A stretch of DNA of 54,047 bases, taken from NCBI RefSeq assembly GCF_000337535.1, contig NZ_AOIP01000015.1, forward strand, positions 97,064-151,110, given 5' to 3'. Numbering within the stretch: position 1 is the first letter of the stretch; each line of letters opens with the position of its first letter. The stretch comes from Natrialba aegyptia DSM 13077. Lineage in GTDB: Archaea; Halobacteriota; Halobacteria; Halobacteriales; Natrialbaceae. The notes below the pieces were generated by a model. The model made no database searches. It saw only the letters and a program-made list of their open reading frames with translations, and was not told the origin of the DNA. Position numbers and translations under genes: made by a program. Shown here piece by piece: positions 9,288-17,010 of the stretch.

Positions 9288-9299
9288 TCTAGATCTAGA
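9288..9299. promoter_or_regulatory. 12-bp perfect palindrome TCTAGATCTAGA upstream of rps15
   Basis: This is a perfect palindrome in the 418-base gap between the rps15 start (9102) and tRNA-Ala (9521). The gap contains no convincing gene; a 73-codon plus-strand frame there is arginine- and serine-rich with no recognisable structure. On the minus strand, AAACCCTTTAG just downstream of the palindrome could be a basal promoter element for the ribosomal cluster. A further TTTATC at 9483-9488 probably belongs to the tRNA promoter. The operator role is inference. Confidence 0.35.
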
Positions 9300-9520
9300 G
9301 CGACCGCCGTGACAGCCACCAATACGCGTTCGTTTCGCCGCGGCATTGCGGGACGACCTGCGCCAAACAGCGTTCCACGAGCGAGGGATCGAACGGAATC
9401 GGCGCGGCCGCTGAACTCGTCGGAGAAACGAAGGGAGTGGCGTGTGAGGCAACGACAGGGCCACCCCGACGATTTCGAGGGGTTTATCTATTCCCGTGGG
9501 AAAGCAAGTACTGCGAACGA

Positions 9521-9592
9521 GGGCTCGTAGATCAGGGGTAGATCACTCCCTTGGCATGGGAGAGGCCCCGGGTTCAAATCCCGGCGAGTCCA
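9521..9592 (+). tRNA. tRNA-Ala (anticodon GGC)
   Basis: A 72-nt cloverleaf folds cleanly. The acceptor arms GGGCTCG and CGAGTCC pair, with a G-U at the third pair, which is the G3:U70 identity element of alanine tRNA. The anticodon stem CTCCC/GGGAG encloses the loop TTGGCAT, giving anticodon GGC. The T arm contains GGTTCAAATCC, and the discriminator base is A. No CCA is encoded and there is no intron. The gene is intact at the left edge of the provirus, so integration rebuilt the tRNA 3' end. Confidence 0.97.
9580..9592 (+). other. attL: tRNA-Ala 3' end
   Basis: CCCGGCGAGTCCA, the 3' strand of the T stem plus the acceptor arm of tRNA-Ala, recurs exactly at 31012-31024 in the same orientation. 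Between the two copies the gene content is viral and outside them it is chromosomal. The integrase gene ends 115 bases to the right. Flanking bases differ on both sides, so the visible identity core is 13 bp. Confidence 0.8.
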
Positions 9593-9706
9593 CTCGAAAT
9601 TTTGCGTTTCAGGCCCTCTACTCCGCGAATTCCGTTCCCTAAGGGTGTTCTGACGACTATCGATACGACAGTGCTGACAGCGGCTTGCTTGAGAGTCATG
9701 TTCCTG

Positions 9707-10714
9707 TTATAGGTCTTCGATGAAGTCGCGTCGCTGTTCCATCTTCTCACGGTCTGTACGGCGGTCGTAGTGGCGATCAAGAACTTCCGAGGACACGTCA
9801 CAGCGGTCGCTGATGATTTTCTCGGGGATGTCCTCGCGGAGCTGGTACGTAATCGCGCCGCGCCGGATAGTGTGCGGCGAGAGACTGCTCGGGCAGTCGT
9901 AGTAGTGCCCGTACTCCGTGGCTTCGCAGTCGTTCGGATCTCGGTCGTGGGGACACCCCTCGATCATGCAGGGCTGGGTGAGTCGGTATACCTCCGACCG
10001 GATCTGGCCGGAACTCAGCCGGCCCTGATCGCTCGTTACCAGCGGCTTGCGGCCGTGGTCGTCCACGACATCGTGGCGGTGGAAGCGGATGTACTCGTCG
10101 AGGACATCGCAGTAGTAGTCGTCGAGCGCGATCGCCCGCTCGGCCGGCTCCTGGTTCTTGAGCGGCGTGTCAGTATCTGGCCGGTGGCGGAGCCAGAAGC
10201 ACTGGTCCTTGGGCTCGTAGTCCTCAAGGTCGACCGCTCGAAGGCTCCCGAGGCGGATCCCCGTATGCCAGAGGATCGCCATGATGACGTGCTCGCGGCT
10301 CGCGCGCTTGTACCGCTCGAGGTAACCGATGATCTTGTGGGCACGATCGGCGTCAAGCATCTCATCGCGCGCTTCATCACCGCGGTCGACGTCCGGAAGC
10401 TTCACTCGCTCGCGCATCCCCGGTTCGACGGCATCGATGGATGCACAGAACTCGAGGAAGACGCGCAGCGTTGCGAGCTGCCCGCGAAGCGTGACGATGT
10501 TCACGTCCTGCTGTCGCCACACCCGGTAGCGGTGAAGATCCCGGCCAGTGAGTTCGTTGAGGTTGTCGATTCCAACCTCGTTGCACCACTCGACGAAGGC
10601 ATTCAGACGGTATTTGTGGTTCTGCAGCGTCTTCGCGCTGATCTCGAGTTCGCGGTGTGAGACGTAGAGGTCGACAGCCTCGCGGGGCGAGATCGGCTCG
10701 AGGTCGTCGCTCAT
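9707..10714 (-). CDS. int: Tyrosine recombinase/integrase
   Basis: A 335-residue site-specific recombinase that probably carries out integration and excision at tRNA-Ala. An N-terminal SAM-like core-binding domain spans about 10-105. The catalytic domain shows Arg154 in HTGIRLGSLR, the HTIRR motif (His281, Arg284) and the nucleophile Tyr316 in RHYDRR. A cysteine-rich insertion (Cys249, Cys254, Cys263, Cys274) before the HxxR box probably binds zinc, as is common in haloarchaeal provirus integrases. Its ATG overlaps the end of the upstream methyltransferase-like gene by 4 bases, so it is the last gene of a coupled minus-strand operon. Its stop lies 115 bases from attL. Confidence 0.92.
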   Translation of the reverse strand: MSDDLEPISPREAVDLYVSHRELEISAKTLQNHKYRLNAFVEWCNEVGIDNLNELTGRDLHRYRVWRQQDVNIVTLRGQLATLRVFLEFCASIDAVEPGMRERVKLPDVDRGDEARDEMLDADRAHKIIGYLERYKRASREHVIMAILWHTGIRLGSLRAVDLEDYEPKDQCFWLRHRPDTDTPLKNQEPAERAIALDDYYCDVLDEYIRFHRHDVVDDHGRKPLVTSDQGRLSSGQIRSEVYRLTQPCMIEGCPHDRDPNDCEATEYGHYYDCPSSLSPHTIRRGAITYQLREDIPEKIISDRCDVSSEVLDRHYDRRTDREKMEQRRDFIEDL

Positions 10715-11487
10715 CGCTCACCTCTAGACAGTAGTGATGTGCTATCGGCGGCAACATCGGTGAGCGTTGTCTGTTCGTCGCCCTCGAGGTGGACTGACCG
10801 TCGTTCCTGGTAGGCGTCACGCGCAGCGGGCTCGGAGTCGATAGCGATCCACTCGCGCCCCAACTGCTCCGCTGCGATCGCAGCCGGGGCAGTTCCGGCA
10901 CAGGGAACGACGACCGTTTCGGCAGGGTCAGTCAACCCCTCGATCCAAGCACGATATGGGCCGACCGGCTTTACGCTCCCCCAGCCGTAGGGATAGCCAA
11001 CTTCTACGCGGCGGGGATGTCGTGCGATCTGACGAGCGGCAGTCGTCGTTCGCCTCGGGGTAGGTCCCTTGTGTGCGAAGATGACGGGATAGCCAGCGTT
11101 GGAAAGGTACTGGCCAGGCGTACTCGTGTCGGGGTCACCACCACCGTCGACGTAGGTCACGCCGCCGCGACGGCGGTAGCCGCCCCCCTCGTACCACGCA
11201 CTCACGTCGCCGTACTCCTCGCGGACGTAGCTCTCCAAACGCGGGGCGAGCCAGTCGTCGGCGTCGGCGATGAGCCATCCACCCTCCTCGAGGACATCCC
11301 AGGCTACATCGACGATTTCCGCTGTCGTCTCGAATTCGTGGGTTGGGTAGTCAACACCGAACGCACCTTGCCGACCAGGCCGCGCCCACGCGTCGTCAAG
11401 ACAGACGACCGCTGCCGATTCGGATTCGAGCGACCGCAGCTCGGTAAGCGCATCACCAATTCGGTAATTGCTTGCCACACACCTCAT
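10711..11487 (-). CDS. DNA methyltransferase-like protein with variant DDAW motif
   Basis: A 258-residue protein resembling beta-class N4/N6 DNA methyltransferases. Near the N-terminus, VVCLDDAWARP occupies the place of the catalytic DPPY/SPPY motif. Near the C-terminus, ETVVVPCAGTAPAAIAAEQLGREWIAID resembles the SAM-binding FxGxG motif, in the order expected for the beta class. Between them YGWGSVKPVGPYRAWIEGL links the two parts. The start MRCVASNYRIGDALTEL at 11487 overlaps the preceding gene by 4 bases. The missing PPY leaves activity uncertain: it could be an unusual methylase or a non-catalytic relative. It might mark viral DNA or counter host restriction. Confidence 0.65.
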   Translation of the reverse strand: MRCVASNYRIGDALTELRSLESESAAVVCLDDAWARPGRQGAFGVDYPTHEFETTAEIVDVAWDVLEEGGWLIADADDWLAPRLESYVREEYGDVSAWYEGGGYRRRGGVTYVDGGGDPDTSTPGQYLSNAGYPVIFAHKGPTPRRTTTAARQIARHPRRVEVGYPYGWGSVKPVGPYRAWIEGLTDPAETVVVPCAGTAPAAIAAEQLGREWIAIDSEPAARDAYQERRSVHLEGDEQTTLTDVAADSTSLLSRGER

Positions 11488-11693
11488 GCGCTGACCCTCC
11501 GCGTCGCGTAGTTCCGGAGTTGACGGAAGACACCACCTCGTCGGAGTTTTCTGCCGTCTTCGGTACGGACGATGTGCCCGCCGGCGTGACACTCGGTACA
11601 GCGGTAGCAGGACGCCTCCGTTGCGCCCCACGCGATCTGTCGGGCGGATCCGCCGCAAGTACGACAGGTGACCGCTTCAGGGTCGTTGCTCAT
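11484..11693 (-). CDS. Small zinc-finger protein
   Basis: A 69-residue protein with two CxxC pairs, CRTCGG near the N-terminus and CYRCTEC about 18 residues later, forming a plausible zinc ribbon. A basic C-terminal tail (RKLRRGGVFRQLRNYATRR) follows and could contact nucleic acid. It overlaps the PadR-like gene upstream by 17 bases and the methyltransferase-like gene downstream by 4, so it is translated as part of the left operon. Small zinc-ribbon proteins are typical of haloarchaeal viruses. The specific role is unknown. Confidence 0.7.
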   Translation of the reverse strand: MSNDPEAVTCRTCGGSARQIAWGATEASCYRCTECHAGGHIVRTEDGRKLRRGGVFRQLRNYATRRVSA

Positions 11694-12174
11694 CGTTCAC
11701 CTCCGCCTCGTCTCCTCCGTCGGTCGCGGCGATCTCGATCCCGCAGGCGTCCGCGCGTCGGTGGACACTCTCTTCGAGCAGCGTCTCGGCGTCGGACGTC
11801 AACGTGTAGCTGTTCGTCCGGCCGTCGAGTTCCCCTTGTTCGACGAGTCCATCGTCGATCAGACGGTCGAGGTTCTGGTACAGCCGTCCGTGGAGCACCT
11901 CGTCGTGGTACTGCTCGAGGTGCTCCTGAATCGCAAGTCCGTAGGATTCCCCGCTGGTCGATTCGATGTGAGTAATCGCCTCGAGGATGTCGCGCTGGAA
12001 GCCGGAGAGATCACCCCACGCGATGCCGCCGTCGGCGACCAGTTCGGGCTCAGCGTCGTACTCCTGTGCGAGTTCATCCGCACAGTCCTCGCAGACGTAG
12101 CCGTCGGGCGTGAAGACCTCCTTCCAGCCGTCACAGCCCGGTGTGTCGCAGGTGTAGGGACTGCGGGCGTTCAT
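11677..12174 (-). CDS. PadR-family winged-helix regulator with N-terminal zinc finger
   Basis: A 165-residue protein. Residues 1-36 contain Cys pairs (CDTPGC and CEDC) suggesting a zinc finger. Residues about 55-130 are a PadR-type winged helix: DLSGFQRDILEAI, then YGLAIQEHLEQY, then HGRLYQNLDRLIDDGLVEQG and a wing RTNSYTLT. PadR proteins are usually repressors that bind palindromes as dimers. It may control the integrase operon it belongs to or the divergent repressor genes. It overlaps both neighbours, with 4 bases shared with the upstream gene. Confidence 0.8.
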   Translation of the reverse strand: MNARSPYTCDTPGCDGWKEVFTPDGYVCEDCADELAQEYDAEPELVADGGIAWGDLSGFQRDILEAITHIESTSGESYGLAIQEHLEQYHDEVLHGRLYQNLDRLIDDGLVEQGELDGRTNSYTLTSDAETLLEESVHRRADACGIEIAATDGGDEAEVNDEQRP

Positions 12175-12545
12175 CGGCTCACCCCCTGCTCGTTTCGAGT
12201 GGTCAGGTGATCGTCGATCGCCGTGTTGATCGCCTGCGGCGAGCGCATTCTCTCGCCGTGGATCGCGTCGAGGGTGGCGATAACTTCGGTGAGAACGGCA
12301 TTCTGGTACCGCAGCTCGTTCACGATCGTCTCGAGCGTGTCGGCTTGGCGTCGTTCCTCGGGCGAGCCCGCAGTGGGACCGCCATCAGCGTGGATCGTCG
12401 CGCACAATCGACAGGCTGGTTCGTCGAATCGAGCGTCGTAGCACTCCGCTCGAGCACCGCAGGCGCAGCGAGCGTCAGACCTTTTGGATGGCGATGCCTC
12501 TTGCCGTGCGTGGGGTACACGCCCCACGAGAGTTCCGCAATTCAT
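12171..12545 (-). CDS. First gene of integrase operon; cysteine-rich protein, unknown
   Basis: A 124-residue protein from the ATG at 12545; an extension upstream would need a TTG start and has no visible homology. The centre holds four cysteines in CACGARAECYDARF and ACRLCA, a possible zinc-binding knuckle. A predicted helical segment follows (TLETIVNELRYQNAVLTEVIATL) that could form a coiled coil. I do not recognise a family. It leads the minus-strand operon that ends with the integrase, so it may be an early or lysogeny-related protein. Confidence 0.6.
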   Translation of the reverse strand: MNCGTLVGRVPHARQEASPSKRSDARCACGARAECYDARFDEPACRLCATIHADGGPTAGSPEERRQADTLETIVNELRYQNAVLTEVIATLDAIHGERMRSPQAINTAIDDHLTTRNEQGVSR

Positions 12546-12660
12546 TGTGGATTCCGGAGCTACCTTCTGGGCGGCGTGCCAGCGCCGCCCGGTCTCACAT
12601 ACCAACAAGAGTCATCTTCAGCCGAGTTGGTAGCTCCGTGTTTCTGTGTATAGGCCCCCT

Positions 12661-12696
12661 TTGCATAAATGCAACGACTGACTAAATCAGGTCAGT
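12661..12696. promoter_or_regulatory. Candidate lysogeny-switch operator: two palindromes
   Basis: In the divergent gap between the integrase operon and the two repressor genes there are two inverted repeats. TTGCAT-AA-ATGCAA lies at 12661-12674. ACTGAC at 12677-12682 pairs with GTCAGT at 12691-12696 across an 8-base spacer. The adjacent CTATAC (on the minus strand, about 12645-12652) could be the TATA box of the leftward operon. The placement fits sites bound by the PadR or phiH1-type repressors encoded on each side. This is inference from symmetry and position. Confidence 0.5.
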
Positions 12697-12754
12697 GTTC
12701 TATTGAGTGGAGAATACCGTAGGAATAGGTTAGTGCGTGCTGAAGTGGGCAGAA

Positions 12755-13066
12755 ATGAGGAAGTCGGGAACGTGGATGACGATCTGGGATGATCGTATTC
12801 TCGAGACTCTACGAAAGGAAGGCGCAAAACCAGTCGGTGAACTTGCCGAAGAAGAGGGTCTCAGGATTTCTCACTCTTCTGTCTCACGGCGCTGTAAGAA
12901 GCTCGCCGAAAACGGATTACTGACCCCGCTCGGAAATGGCGTATACACTATTACTGACAGAGGGGAGGCCTATCTCGATGAGGAGTACGACGCTGAAAAC
13001 GGAGTCTACCTTAACGGAAACGGCTCGAGAGACGGCCCCACGGCGAGTGAAACCTCGGAATCGTGA
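12755..13066 (+). CDS. PhiH1 repressor-like winged-helix protein (1)
   Basis: A 103-residue regulator. The start MRKSGTWMTIWDDRILE is the typical N-terminus of haloarchaeal phiH1-repressor-like proteins; a GTG 18 bases earlier is possible. The winged helix follows: VGELAEEEGLRISHSSVSRRCKKLAENGLLTPLGNGVYTITDRGEAYLDEE. The tail is polar and disordered. In phage phiH of Halobacterium, this family represses lytic transcription. It is the first of two tandem homologues, and its stop overlaps the GTG of the next gene by 3 bases. It lies just downstream of the palindromic switch region. Confidence 0.85.
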   Translation: MRKSGTWMTIWDDRILETLRKEGAKPVGELAEEEGLRISHSSVSRRCKKLAENGLLTPLGNGVYTITDRGEAYLDEEYDAENGVYLNGNGSRDGPTASETSES

Positions 13067-13377
13067 CGGACCGAAGACCAGCTCGATGGATGTGTACACT
13101 CGATGAACGAATCCTCGAGTACCTCGAAGAGGATTCTTGGTCAACCCCCCGCTACATGGAACAGGCTATGGGATTCAATGCCTCTCGAGGGAGGATTCAA
13201 GAGCGGTGCCGAATGCTTACACAGGCTGGTTTAGTGACACCGATGTTTAGCGATCATCACATGTACGAGATCACGGGTAGAGGTCAGAGGTATCTCGAGG
13301 GAGAATTAGATGTGAAAGATCTTCCTCAACCCTCTACATCTATAACTATATATGGCTCTAACGTGGGAATTGACTAA
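13063..13377 (+). CDS. PhiH1 repressor-like winged-helix protein (2)
   Basis: A 104-residue paralogue of the preceding repressor, starting at a GTG that overlaps the previous stop (GTGA), so the two are translationally coupled. It keeps the family pattern: RWMCTLDERILEYLEED, PRYMEQAMGFNASRGRIQERCRMLTQAGLVTP, then a short wing and the helix ITGRGQRYLEGELD. The C-terminus (TSITIYGSNV) differs. Two tandem copies could form a heterodimeric repressor or act on different operators. It converges with the AT-rich PD-(D/E)XK gene immediately downstream. Confidence 0.82.
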   Translation: MTDRRPARWMCTLDERILEYLEEDSWSTPRYMEQAMGFNASRGRIQERCRMLTQAGLVTPMFSDHHMYEITGRGQRYLEGELDVKDLPQPSTSITIYGSNVGID

Positions 13378-13383
13378 AATCTA

Positions 13384-14562
13384 TTAGAACCAGCGAGGAT
13401 TCCGATACCATGGGTATTCCTTAGGTGAAAAGTCGTTTTTTCGCCCATAATATACATCCGTTCTTGGATCGAGTACCCCGATTTGTCTTAATTGTCGTGT
13501 AAAATTGTCATACACATTTTGCAACATTACTTCTCTCCAAGTATCCATATCAGAATGAAGTGGATCAGGGTCACCACCTTCTATCAATTTTCTAGCTTTG
13601 GTTCGTTTATCGCTAGAACAGAAAACATTCAGAAATATATTCGGATATTCCTTGCAGAGTTCTTTTGTCAACCGGTTCAATGGTATTCGTTTAGTCTCAA
13701 AGTCATCAATTACCTCGTCTAACGTTCTAAATTCAGGATGTTCCTTGTATTGTTTTCGAAGAAGCGTTGCAACTGCAGGGTTCTCCACATATAAGGTGTG
13801 TTTGTACGAAGTTCTATTTTTCAACTCATTCAAGTCATCAATAGTATCGACACCCTCCCCGTTTAAATTTGACATCGCCATAACTCCATCATCAGAGAGT
13901 GAATAACTGTCACCTTTCTTCTCAAGAAGACCAAGTGTAGATGCACCTCTGATCGTTTCATATGGATAATTGAAATTATACTCACCGCTAATCATATCAA
14001 CGATTTCCTCTTCTTCCCTTGGTCTATTTTGAAGAGCAAATAACGGGGCTAAAAAGTTCACGGGCTGTGATAACTGCAAGGAAGATATATTGTGCATAGA
14101 TGTCCGATTCTCCAGCCGATAGGTCAATTGTCGACGAACGTCTTCTAGGAGAGAACGATTATACACATCACTTGGTTCTTCCCACCGAACTATTTTGTCA
14201 TCTTCAACACCAATAAGTCCCAACCCAACATTCCTAGCTTCACTTTCAAATAATGACAATCGTTCTTCAGGAACTGCAATATATGAACGGTGAACGCCAG
14301 ATTGGTGTATTAGTGCTTGCTCGAGACCAATCTCGCTTGTTGATCCCTTAATCTCTATAGCAATCAACTCGTCTTTATTATTTTTCCCAATTACGTCCGC
14401 TTTCTTCGTTTTTATGGGAATATTATGTATACGATTATTCTTTAATACCTGTTGATATTCCTCTCTATTTCTATGGCTACCCGGAACATGTATGAGGAAA
14501 TCACATCCTCTCTCTTTCAGTTCTTGTGTGACTATTTTGAATACTTCCCCCTCACTTGGCAT
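13384..14562 (-). CDS. PD-(D/E)XK nuclease-like protein with winged-helix segments, putative defence gene
   Basis: A 392-residue protein. The N-terminal domain fits a restriction-endonuclease-like core: KADVIG with Asp56, then LIAIEIKGS with Glu70 and Lys72, followed by the helix EQALIHQ that often follows the ExK motif. The middle (about 165-235) looks like a winged helix (EEEIVDMISGEYNFNYPYETIRGASTLGLLEKKGDSYSLSDDG). The C-terminal part is basic and unassigned. The gene is AT-rich compared with the viral genes around it and lies opposite to the repressors, which points to horizontal transfer as cargo. It is a plausible anti-virus or anti-plasmid gene; no named system is recognised. Confidence 0.6.
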   Translation of the reverse strand: MPSEGEVFKIVTQELKERGCDFLIHVPGSHRNREEYQQVLKNNRIHNIPIKTKKADVIGKNNKDELIAIEIKGSTSEIGLEQALIHQSGVHRSYIAVPEERLSLFESEARNVGLGLIGVEDDKIVRWEEPSDVYNRSLLEDVRRQLTYRLENRTSMHNISSLQLSQPVNFLAPLFALQNRPREEEEIVDMISGEYNFNYPYETIRGASTLGLLEKKGDSYSLSDDGVMAMSNLNGEGVDTIDDLNELKNRTSYKHTLYVENPAVATLLRKQYKEHPEFRTLDEVIDDFETKRIPLNRLTKELCKEYPNIFLNVFCSSDKRTKARKLIEGGDPDPLHSDMDTWREVMLQNVYDNFTRQLRQIGVLDPRTDVYYGRKNDFSPKEYPWYRNPRWF

Positions 14563-14625
14563 TGTTAAATAGGCCCACTATTATGTCCCTATGTAAATAT
14601 ATCGTATCAGATCAAACGTGGTGGA

Positions 14626-15324
14626 TCACAACCAGCCAACTTTACTTCTCTCTCGCTGCTGATACTGCCGGACAAAACTATTCACACGTCGGTCGCATTC
14701 GAACGGTCGTCGCCACAAGCGACGATCCGTGAGACGCGATCGAGTGTTCACTGACTTTTGTCCGGCAGTATGAGCTTCAGGGCTATAGCTGCCTCGGTAG
14801 TGTTCAAGGAATGTCTCCAGATCGTTCCACCCGCCCCAGTCACACACCAGCAATGGATCTACGTCAGCCGACGCGAGTGCAGTCGCCCAGGTCCGCCGGA
14901 GATCATGGCACCCGAGATGCTCCCAACCGGCGTCTCCCGTCTCGTCGTACAACTGGTCGGCAGCCGATCGAACCCACCGCCGGAGTGACCGCGTACTGGT
15001 AATCTCGACGAGCGACGAGCTGGTCGACGCGTCGCGTACGTCGTCGACCGTCCGAATGGTCGTCGCGAGATCTCGCGGCACGGGTGTCTCTCGGAACTTG
15101 TCGCCCTTCCCATGCCACACGCGGAGCATCGTCCCGGCATCGGTATCGACGATGTCCTCCGGCGCAACGTCGAGGACTTCGTGCGAGCGGAGCCCGCACC
15201 GTGCTCCGAGTGCGAACGCGATTCGCTGTTGGGTATCGTCGGCAGCCTCGAGCAACTGTTCTACTTCGTTCTGGCTGAGCCAGACCTTCATGTCGTCGCG
15301 GTTCTCGTGCTGTTGGAGATTCAT
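14626..15324 (-). CDS. Second tyrosine recombinase, catalytic domain only
   Basis: A 232-residue tyrosine recombinase. Catalytic residues are visible: Arg46 in ARCGLRSHE, Lys73 or Lys76 in HGKGDKF, His140 and Arg143 in CHDLRRTWAT, and Tyr176 in EHYRG. An N-terminal core-binding domain is missing, since the protein begins only about 20 residues before the catalytic fold. This is unlike the full-length integrase near attL. The C-terminus after the tyrosine is arginine-rich. It has GC-rich viral-type composition although it lies between AT-rich genes. It may be an invertase or plasmid-resolution enzyme, a helper of the main integrase, or a relic of an earlier element. Confidence 0.78.
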   Translation of the reverse strand: MNLQQHENRDDMKVWLSQNEVEQLLEAADDTQQRIAFALGARCGLRSHEVLDVAPEDIVDTDAGTMLRVWHGKGDKFRETPVPRDLATTIRTVDDVRDASTSSSLVEITSTRSLRRWVRSAADQLYDETGDAGWEHLGCHDLRRTWATALASADVDPLLVCDWGGWNDLETFLEHYRGSYSPEAHTAGQKSVNTRSRLTDRRLWRRPFECDRRVNSFVRQYQQRERSKVGWL

Positions 15325-15515
15325 GCGTCCGGGTTGCCTGCATCCCGGACAAGAACCGCGGGGAATCTAGTTTTTTCGGTGGTGCTCGAGGGGGAGATCG
15401 GGCCGATTCTGTCCGACTCTCATCGAATTCTCGGACACACTGATAGACTCATTCGGGCTGTTTGGCAGCTACTACGGCTCTAAGTATCGTTGTCTCGTTA
15501 GTCACACGTAGAACC

Positions 15516-15860
15516 ATGGTCGATATTGGGCCTTTCAGACTCAAATGGAGTGGTCTCCGCCCAGTGATTCAAACCTCTGGCCCCTGGTACGAGCGGGTCA
15601 AATTAGCGGGACGAATTGGGAAAATAATCGCAGGATTAGTGATTTTGATTGTTGGTGTTTCGCACATTCTGACTTTTGTCGGAGTAGAAGGCCTGATGAA
15701 GCTACGGGTTGGATTGTATTTGATCTCGTTAAGTGTATTTCTTCTTTCTCTGATCTACTATGGGAAACTTGTCAAAGTCTCACCGCCAACTGCTGGGGCA
15801 AGGGGAAATGCGAGGGGCCCAACAATCAAAACTAGCAGTGAGGATGAAGACAATAAATAG
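15516..15860 (+). CDS. Small two-pass membrane protein, AT-rich cargo region
   Basis: A 114-residue protein from ATG 15516 (MVDIGPFRLKW); an earlier TTG is possible. Two membrane helices are evident, about 31-53 (IIAGLVILIVGVSHILTFV) and 58-80 (LYLISLSVFLLSLIYYG). A polar, charged C-terminal tail follows. Base composition is lower in GC than the viral core. No family is recognised. Its position between a recombinase and the Kiwa-like pair makes a membrane-acting cargo role possible but unproven. Confidence 0.55.
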   Translation: MVDIGPFRLKWSGLRPVIQTSGPWYERVKLAGRIGKIIAGLVILIVGVSHILTFVGVEGLMKLRVGLYLISLSVFLLSLIYYGKLVKVSPPTAGARGNARGPTIKTSSEDEDNK

Positions 15861-15968
15861 GATTCCTAATTTTGTCAGTGAAGACAGGAGAGTCCGATAC
15901 TACTGCAGTTCTCGGTCACAATCCAGAGTATGTTCATTCACTATGATTGAGTTGAGAGATATAGGAGT

Positions 15969-16970
15969 TCAGATTTCTTTCTTTCCACCAGTAGCTTGGT
16001 ACGCCCGTTCTGTTAGACGAGATTCTACGTGATCATCATTAAGAATGTGGATTAATTCCCACACATTTTGCCTATTTTCGACTTCAATCCATTGATCTCC
16101 ATTTTCTTCTACGACCTCGATTCCCTCTCGTGCATATTCAGTGATCACCCAATCAATATCGTCCATATCGATCATATCGTAGAGTCCCGTCCTTTGGACA
16201 TCATCAAATTTCCTCATCATAATTGGATTGCTAAGGATAGCGTCCTCAACCATATCCATATCTTCAAACTCGATATCATTTTCTTTCACCGTTTCAATGA
16301 CATCCTCCGCAACTTCTTCATATACTTTATGATAATCAAACATCTGTTCGAATCTCCAATCATTAAATATGTACAAAACATCCTCATAATAGACTGCATC
16401 CAAACGATCTGGAATCGAAATGATTGGCTCATCCATTGGCTCATGGCCCTCATCATTATAGTAGAGGTTAAAGAGGCTTGTATTACCCAGAAGCTGATTT
16501 TTCCAATAATGTTGCAATCCGACCACCATGTTGTCTTCATGATCTCGGATTCGGATTGCTTGGAAATCAGGGTCAATACCCTCATGATATGTTGTACTTT
16601 CGATATCCCGTTCGTTGAATAGTTCCTCAATCCGTTCTAACATCGGAAAATCTTCGATGGTGAGATATTTTATATATTCGCGGTTGTCTCTTGCCTCACC
16701 ATATCGGCATAATCGCTTTCGATTATCGCGGAGGGCTGCAGCATTTACTTTGACTCGTTTTCGTACAAGCTCTTGCAGTTCATCTAATGATTCCGGTGGA
16801 AGTTCTACATCACCAAATGAGAAGGAAATATCATCACTATCGCCGTGTTTTTTTGCGATAATAAAATCGCGATATCGATTAGCTCCGTTCCTTGCTAATT
16901 CTCCCTCATGAGTGAGGAACTCAGGAATTTCAGAGAAAGCCTCTCTAAGATCCTCGTCGCTTGGTGGCAT
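15969..16970 (-). CDS. kwaB: KwaB-like protein (DUF4868), Kiwa anti-phage defence
   Basis: A 333-residue AT-rich gene. The C-terminal half carries the pattern I associate with DUF4868/KwaB: SIPDRLDAVYYEDVLYIFN (185-203), RFEQMFDYHKVYEEVAED, then LSNPIMMRKFDDVQRTGLY. The N-terminal half is charged and helical, with a central LFNLYYNDEG strand region. In Escherichia coli Kiwa, KwaB acts with the membrane protein KwaA and inhibits phage DNA after KwaA senses infection. Here the gene directly follows a four-helix membrane protein on the same strand with 40 bases between, the standard kwaA-kwaB order. The family call is from memory of the domain pattern, not from a search. Confidence 0.7.
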   Translation of the reverse strand: MPPSDEDLREAFSEIPEFLTHEGELARNGANRYRDFIIAKKHGDSDDISFSFGDVELPPESLDELQELVRKRVKVNAAALRDNRKRLCRYGEARDNREYIKYLTIEDFPMLERIEELFNERDIESTTYHEGIDPDFQAIRIRDHEDNMVVGLQHYWKNQLLGNTSLFNLYYNDEGHEPMDEPIISIPDRLDAVYYEDVLYIFNDWRFEQMFDYHKVYEEVAEDVIETVKENDIEFEDMDMVEDAILSNPIMMRKFDDVQRTGLYDMIDMDDIDWVITEYAREGIEVVEENGDQWIEVENRQNVWELIHILNDDHVESRLTERAYQATGGKKEI

Positions 16971-17010
16971 GATATAAGAGTGATTGAACAGAGATGTTAA
17001 AAATCTATTC

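Noticed and set aside
9309-9530. 73-codon plus-strand frame running into tRNA-Ala
   Set aside because: It is Arg/Ser-rich with no structure and overlaps the tRNA gene and its promoter.
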